This document shows, piece by piece, positions 59,585 through 64,000 of a DNA stretch of 64,000 nt. The notes under the pieces are model-generated. The model was not told the origin of the DNA. It did not search any database and worked only from the letters and a program-made list of their open reading frames with translations. Within the stretch, counting starts at the first letter, position 1. Every line of letters starts with the position of its first letter. Source of the stretch: Gnetum montanum. Its lineage: Eukaryota; Streptophyta; Gnetopsida; Gnetales; Gnetaceae. Both the position numbers and the translations under genes were made by a program. The DNA lies in contig MNCI01015910.1 of assembly GCA_015680685.1 (NCBI GenBank), forward strand, positions 1,228,592-1,292,591. Direction: 5' to 3'.

Positions 59585-59720
59585 TTTAAGGGTGTTAGAA
59601 CCTCAAAATAATTGTAATATAGGTATACTCCAAGATATATAACTCAACATTTCTCATTAGAATTGAACCTATGGCTTAGGAGCTTTTAAATAAAGAGTCT
59701 TGAGTACTAGGCTAACACCT
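59585..59720 (-). mobile_element. tRNA-derived SINE-like fragment
   Basis: Minus strand from 59720: AGGTGTTAGCCTAGTACTCA (A-box-like TTAGCCTAGTACTC), then 'aaagctcctaagccatag' and GGTTCAATTCT (B-box-like, 59659-59669). The spacing of about 40 bases suits a tRNA-type internal promoter. The sequence cannot fold as an intact tRNA as far as I can see. The tail to 59585 is AT-rich; ends and duplications are not determined. Confidence 0.4.
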
Positions 59721-60012
59721 CATTGTTAATGTGTGAAATTAATGATACGGTAACACTGAATCCAATTCAAAATTATTTCTGTATTTAATTATGAAATGAA
59801 GCTTTATAATATTTGAAGACCCATAGGATTTATTGGATAGATATTATATTTTAATTAAAAAATAAAAATAGACACTATTAATTGATCAAGCACCAATGGG
59901 GGCATAAAAAATCATACAAGATTTTTTCTATAATATTATAATGATTTCTCAAATGGGTAGTCATAGCACAAGAAAGAAACACATGTAACTCATCTTCAAG
60001 GGCTCTTCATAT

Positions 60013-60149
60013 GCACAACCTACAAATATGCTATTCTTGGAGGAGCTAAATCCATCTTCCACTTTCTTTTCTATGATGATGACAACTTCAACAAAGCTTG
60101 TTGATAGCATTTTGATACTTGATGGAAATAAGAATTGAGAGATAATGAG
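60013..60149 (-). repeat. LINE-associated repeat, second copy, cut by element F
   Basis: It matches 14505-14640 over about 135 bp ('ctacaaatatgctattcttgg', 'ccatcttccacttt', 'gatagcattttgatacttgat', 'gagataatgag'). It ends exactly where the LTR of element F begins. Confidence 0.75.
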
Positions 60150-61062
60150 TGATGAGTGGTGGAGTAATCCAACACCCAACTATATGATATATGAGTGTTC
60201 ATGCATAGCCTAGTGGAATTCTGTGGACGAGGCAATGTGATTATGCTAGTAAATGATTTAAGTTCATGATTGTTGTCTTCCCACATGAGCTCATAAAATC
60301 TACAAGTATGGTTTAACTCATGGTGATGTGTGTGATAACTGATGTTATGTTGGCTATCTTACTCCTAGTAAACATAAGAAGGTTGGAAGACTTTCTAAGT
60401 CTAAGAAAATAAGAAATGAATCTAGTCTATTCTAAGGTGATGAGTATATGATCCTAACCTTCCATTCACACCTTGGGCTTTGTGTAACTACTACTGGGAT
60501 TACCAAGTACTTTGCGACTAGGAAAACCAAGTGATAGTACTATTGTGTTACTAAGTAATCACACTTAAGTGTTCAAGATCAATCGTACTTATTTTGCTTA
60601 ATAATGGTAAATGTAAAGTGAATGAGAAAGTAAATCATTAATTAAGAAATATTAAACATTATACTAAGTCAAAGCAGGAAAATTATTCTAAGTGTAAATA
60701 GTAAATCTAGGAGAATCTTGCAATAGTGGAAAATAACTTGATCTTTATTTTTGGTCATACTTGTGCCTAAGTACAAAATGGTTGAATAAATATTCCATTC
60801 ACTAGTTTACACTACACTACAAGCATTCAAACTTCTACTCATTAAGAAGTAAAATCACAAAAACAAACTGAAAGAGTTTCACTAAGGATTGACTAAATTG
60901 TTATTTGGACCATGTGCCTTAAGTATTGTATTTATAGGTAGGCATGTGTGGTATGATATCAAATATTTGATGTTGCATAATAGGCTCCGATATCAAATAT
61001 GCAATATTGTAGCTCCAATATCAAATTCTTAATATAATAGCTATGAAAAATGTGATTTATCA
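60150..61062 (-). repeat. 3' LTR of element F
   Basis: TGATGAGTGG...GATTTATCA, 913 bp, resembling the E LTR (13611-14504) in order and motifs, including 'aggattgact' and 'tgtatttataggt'. Minus-strand TATAAATA is at 60929-60936. Confidence 0.8.
60929..60936 (-). promoter_or_regulatory. TATA box of element F LTR
   Basis: Minus-strand CCTATAAATACAAT, same position as in E. Confidence 0.5.
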
Positions 61063-61080
61063 TACCCCCATGACTGACTG
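61063..61080 (-). other. Polypurine tract of element F
   Basis: Minus strand CAGTCATGGGGGTA, identical in core to that of G. Confidence 0.75.
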
Positions 61081-61264
61081 AAAACTTGTCCTTGAGTTAA
61101 AACAAAATGAGGATAGAGTTCCTTACAAAATTGGGAGGTAGATTTACATGACACTAACTAACTATATACATAACTCTTGAATGTTGCAGTGGTTTTTACA
61201 AAAATATGACATGATAATTTTTATAAAGAATAAAATTTGATGAAGCTTGATGTAGTTTAGGAAG

Positions 61265-63986
61265 TTTTTGGTGGCAATGGCTCCTCCATAAATTGCTTCC
61301 TCTTATTGTTAGGATTTTGGAATGTGTATCAATTTAGCAATGGTTAAAGATTTTCTTCATTTACTCTTAGTTCATGTACCATCCATGCTTATTGTGCAAT
61401 GTGTGATGAAGTAGGTACATCCCATGGGCACGAAAGTTGTGGAAACATCTGATTCACCTGGACATACTAGGCTATAAACTACCTCCTCTCCTCTTCAAAT
61501 GCTCTAGCTTTTTCTCGTAATTCATGATAGTCAAATTGTCTTCTAACTAGGTTTGCTACTACATCTTTCTACCCTTGGTAGCCAACCTTTACTACTTTCA
61601 ATTCAAAGTTTGCTACTTGAAGTTTTTGGAAAGCATATTTATGATCCACACACTCTTTCTTATATAGTGCATATGTGGCTAGTACTTACTATTCTAGCTT
61701 GTTTCTTAGCCTACCTACTATTAACATGGCTAAGTTAGCATAACGAAGGTTGGCTAACCTCATGTACTCTTTTAGGTCCTTGATCTACAAATCTTTGTTT
61801 TTAATTTCCACTTGGTGGACAAGGGTATAACAATCTAGGATAGGTTGCTAGTTCGGATTCTATGTTGAAATGGAACTTATTTTGGCCTTTTCCATCTAGA
61901 TCTATTTTTCATTGATTTGCTTGTACATGTCCACCTTATCATAGAAGTGTTCCTTAAACCTTTCTTGTTTCTTTTCCTCATTCTACCATGCACTTATTTC
62001 AATACCTAACTTTTGATAGATGGCACGTACCTCCTCCATTGTGAGGTGTCTATTTTCTCATGCAAGGTGGCTCACATCTTAATTAACCCTCACCAATTGT
62101 TCCCTTAACTAGTGGATGCCATCTTGTAAGATTTTTTTCTACTTTTCCACAATGGTCAACCTCCTATTGTCAACAACAAATTATTTATTCCCTTCTTCGA
62201 TAGTTGTGAGTGCCTTAGCATGTATGTATGTATGTTTGGGCTTCAACTACTGAGGCATTCCACACTACTTTCTTCTTCTCCAATGCCATATGTTTATTTT
62301 TCTTAATTAGGTTGTGCATCTACTTTGTTCTAAACTGCTCTATCTAGTTAGCTGCAATGAATTGTGTGAAATCTCTACATTCAGCTCTCAAGGTTGTGAG
62401 CTCTTCTTGGAGTTTATGGATTTCTACTTTTGCATGCTCTACCTTGGTGTCTGCCATGACTAGTTTATGTTTGGTAGTGATTACTTCAAATTATACTACA
62501 GTCACATCACTTGGGATTTCAAAGAGTGTTGTCATGACTTGCACAGTATACAATAGTCTATTAAGCACATCTTCATGGTTGGTAGGAGTTATCAAGGTTC
62601 TGGTAAACATTTAAGCATCTCTAGCTCTAGTCAGATCTATTAATGGCACAATAGGTACATTGAAAGATTCTTTGATGTGATTGATGATCACCTCTACTAA
62701 TCCTATTGAATCTTGATGCTACATTACCACAACTATGGCTCCCTCTATAGTCTCAAGCACCATTTGGAATGATGAAACATTCCTAGAGATTTATTTTGAC
62801 CATTGAACCTCTCCTTCTAACTATAGTAAAATTTGTCCACTTATTGGATTTGCTGAAACTATGAGCTAGATGGCACTATAAATAACTCTGTAAAGGTTTC
62901 CCTCCTCCCTTGTTTCCCAACTAATGGTTTCTACAATCTATTATAGATGACTCATTGATAGCTTGTAATCCTATAGCAGTAGTGATGGAACTTGTAGTTG
63001 TTGCTATTCTTCTTGTTGCTACTATTGTTCTTATTATTGTTGCTTCTCTTGCTACTTGCCACTGGGTCCCAATTACTGTTGTTATTTAGTTTATTAAGTC
63101 TTCCTAATGCTATTTTATTTCTCACCATGATCTTTTCTTGGTGGTGCTAGTTTGAGCAATTCAACATATAAAGCAATTTGGGCTCTCATAGGAACATTGT
63201 TAACTTTTCTACCTTCCTTTCTTCAAACTGCCTTTGGATTTTTGTGAAGTAGAGTTGTGCGAGGTTGGCATTGTACTTGTCCATTAGGATCATACTTCCT
63301 CTAGCTACATAAGTAGATAGTCTATTCAGTCCTTTTTTCAAGAATAAGTGATAAGTGCCAATTTTGAAGTATATTTGTTCCTTTAAAGTTAATTCATTGT
63401 AGCCCTTATCCTCTTTTCCATATGTCTATTTCAACCATAATTTTCTAGTTTCAACATCTGATTTGGTAGATAGATGTGCTACCTTTTTCCCTTCATTGGG
63501 TATGTTTAGAACTTTTGTGATCACCTATATTTAGAATGAAACTGAGACTCCTCCAATGTTAACTATGGTGCCCTCTTCTTTTTTGTGCTATAATCGATAA
63601 GTTTTCCCAAGGTACCATTCGTCACTATTGGAAAGGATGGAACATAGTGGTGATGCCTTGAGTTATGTCTTTATTACTTTCAATGTAAACTCCAAAAATA
63701 GGCTAAATTCCATTTCCACAATGACTATGGTTAGGATGGACCTTTCTTCAATGGATTGAAGGTAGTCTTTTAACAATGTGAGATGTTGTCTTGGAACTTG
63801 TGGTTTTTTTACCTCTCCTTGGACTAGTTGTTTCATAGTAGGAGTTTCTCAATGGATGTTGAATGATTGGGCTTCCTGCTCCTCATATTCTAGTTCTTGT
63901 CTTCTTGCTTGACCTCTACCTTGGCCTCTTAGTCTTTTACAAGTAACTTGTGAGGGTCCTCCTTGTGCTCCTCTCTTTGGGTCCAT
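61265..63986 (-). pseudogene. Long unknown reading frame next to the 3' LTR of element F
   Basis: Starts ATG at 63986: MDPKRGAQGGPSQVTCKRLR, then GQGRGQARRQELEYEEQEAQ. The first ~330 codons keep one frame with about eight point stops and no frameshift: TLLKDYLQSIEE, VLNIPNEGKKVAHLSTKSDV, LKEQIYFKIGTYHLFLKKGL, NRLSTYVARGSMILMDKYNA. A serine/asparagine/lysine low-complexity stretch follows near 63000-63060. The rest is charged and coiled-coil-like (KVEHAKVEIHKLQEELTTLR near 62440; ENRHLTMEEVRAIYQKLGIE near 62050) down to about 61265. No known domain or membrane segment was recognised. Its place, last before the 3' LTR in the sense direction, is where Athila elements carry an env-like ORF, but B and G have none. 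Function unknown. Confidence 0.6.
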
Positions 63987-64000
63987 CTACAATCATTAAG

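Larger units (their letters stand above)
60150..64000 (-). mobile_element. Element F: Athila-like retrotransposon, 3' part, running off the window
   Basis: 3' LTR 60150-61062 and polypurine tract 61063-61080, followed by internal sequence with one long decayed reading frame. The LTR is closest to that of element E. The 5' end is beyond base 64000, so pol and gag are not visible. Confidence 0.75.

Noticed and set aside
59659-59720. Possible tRNA gene
   Set aside because: A-box and B-box likenesses are imperfect and arms do not pair as a cloverleaf; fits a SINE head better.
13611-61062. E and F as the two ends of one huge element
   Set aside because: For a minus-strand element the 3' LTR must be left of the 5' LTR; here the 5' LTR (E) is left and the 3' LTR (F) is right, so they are separate.
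61265-63986. Env-like protein of an Athila element
   Set aside because: Position fits, but no signal peptide, transmembrane helix or cleavage region was seen; reported as unknown ORF instead.

Overview
This window is transposable-element sequence from a plant nuclear genome. It is probably a large-genome seed plant; the bases show nothing that fixes the species. It is AT-rich, and no intact host gene, rRNA or tRNA gene was recognised. Nearly everything that can be explained belongs to old LTR retrotransposons of the Ty3/gypsy superfamily (Athila-like and Tat-like lineages) inserted into one another. Smaller LINE, solo-LTR and SINE-like remnants are also present. Reading frames are broken mostly by TAG/TGA/TAA codons that stand where CAG/CGA/CAA would be expected, which is the usual decay of methylated repeats.

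Layout, left to right. 1-11725: Tat-like element A (+), with gag and protease but no pol, carrying several tandem-repeat blocks. A sits inside the gag of Athila-like element E (-, 11726-14504, with its 5' LTR on the right). 14505-15401: LINE reverse-transcriptase remnant (-). 15402-15478: Athila-type LTR fragment. About 15479-18500: 3' part of Tat-like element D (-): 3' LTR, integrase and second RNase H. 18501-56871: Athila-like element B (-), inserted into D with a perfect 5-bp target duplication. D resumes at 56877-57750 with its first RNase H and RT. Within B lie element C (Tat-like, 22080-38882, -) in the pol gene and element G (Athila-like, 44424-56666, -) in B's own 5' LTR. G's 3' LTR is in turn split by a 2.3-kb solo LTR (44570-46908, +). 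57751-60149: mostly unassigned AT-rich sequence with a tRNA-derived SINE-like piece and a LINE-like piece. 60150-64000: 3' LTR and internal part of Athila-like element F (-), with a long unknown reading frame, running off the window.

The nesting is supported by TG...CA LTR ends, primer-binding sites, polypurine tracts, target-site duplications, and reading frames that resume on the far side of each insertion. The order of insertion is D, then B, then C and G, then the solo LTR. The least-explained parts are: (1) arrays of short imperfect palindromes built from CTACGCTA/TAGCGTAG in the Tat-like elements; (2) a 27-bp minisatellite that keeps a fixed orientation in all three Tat-like elements; (3) a TATA-bearing, possibly spliced antisense gene inside C; and (4) the long unknown ORF next to the 3' LTR in F.
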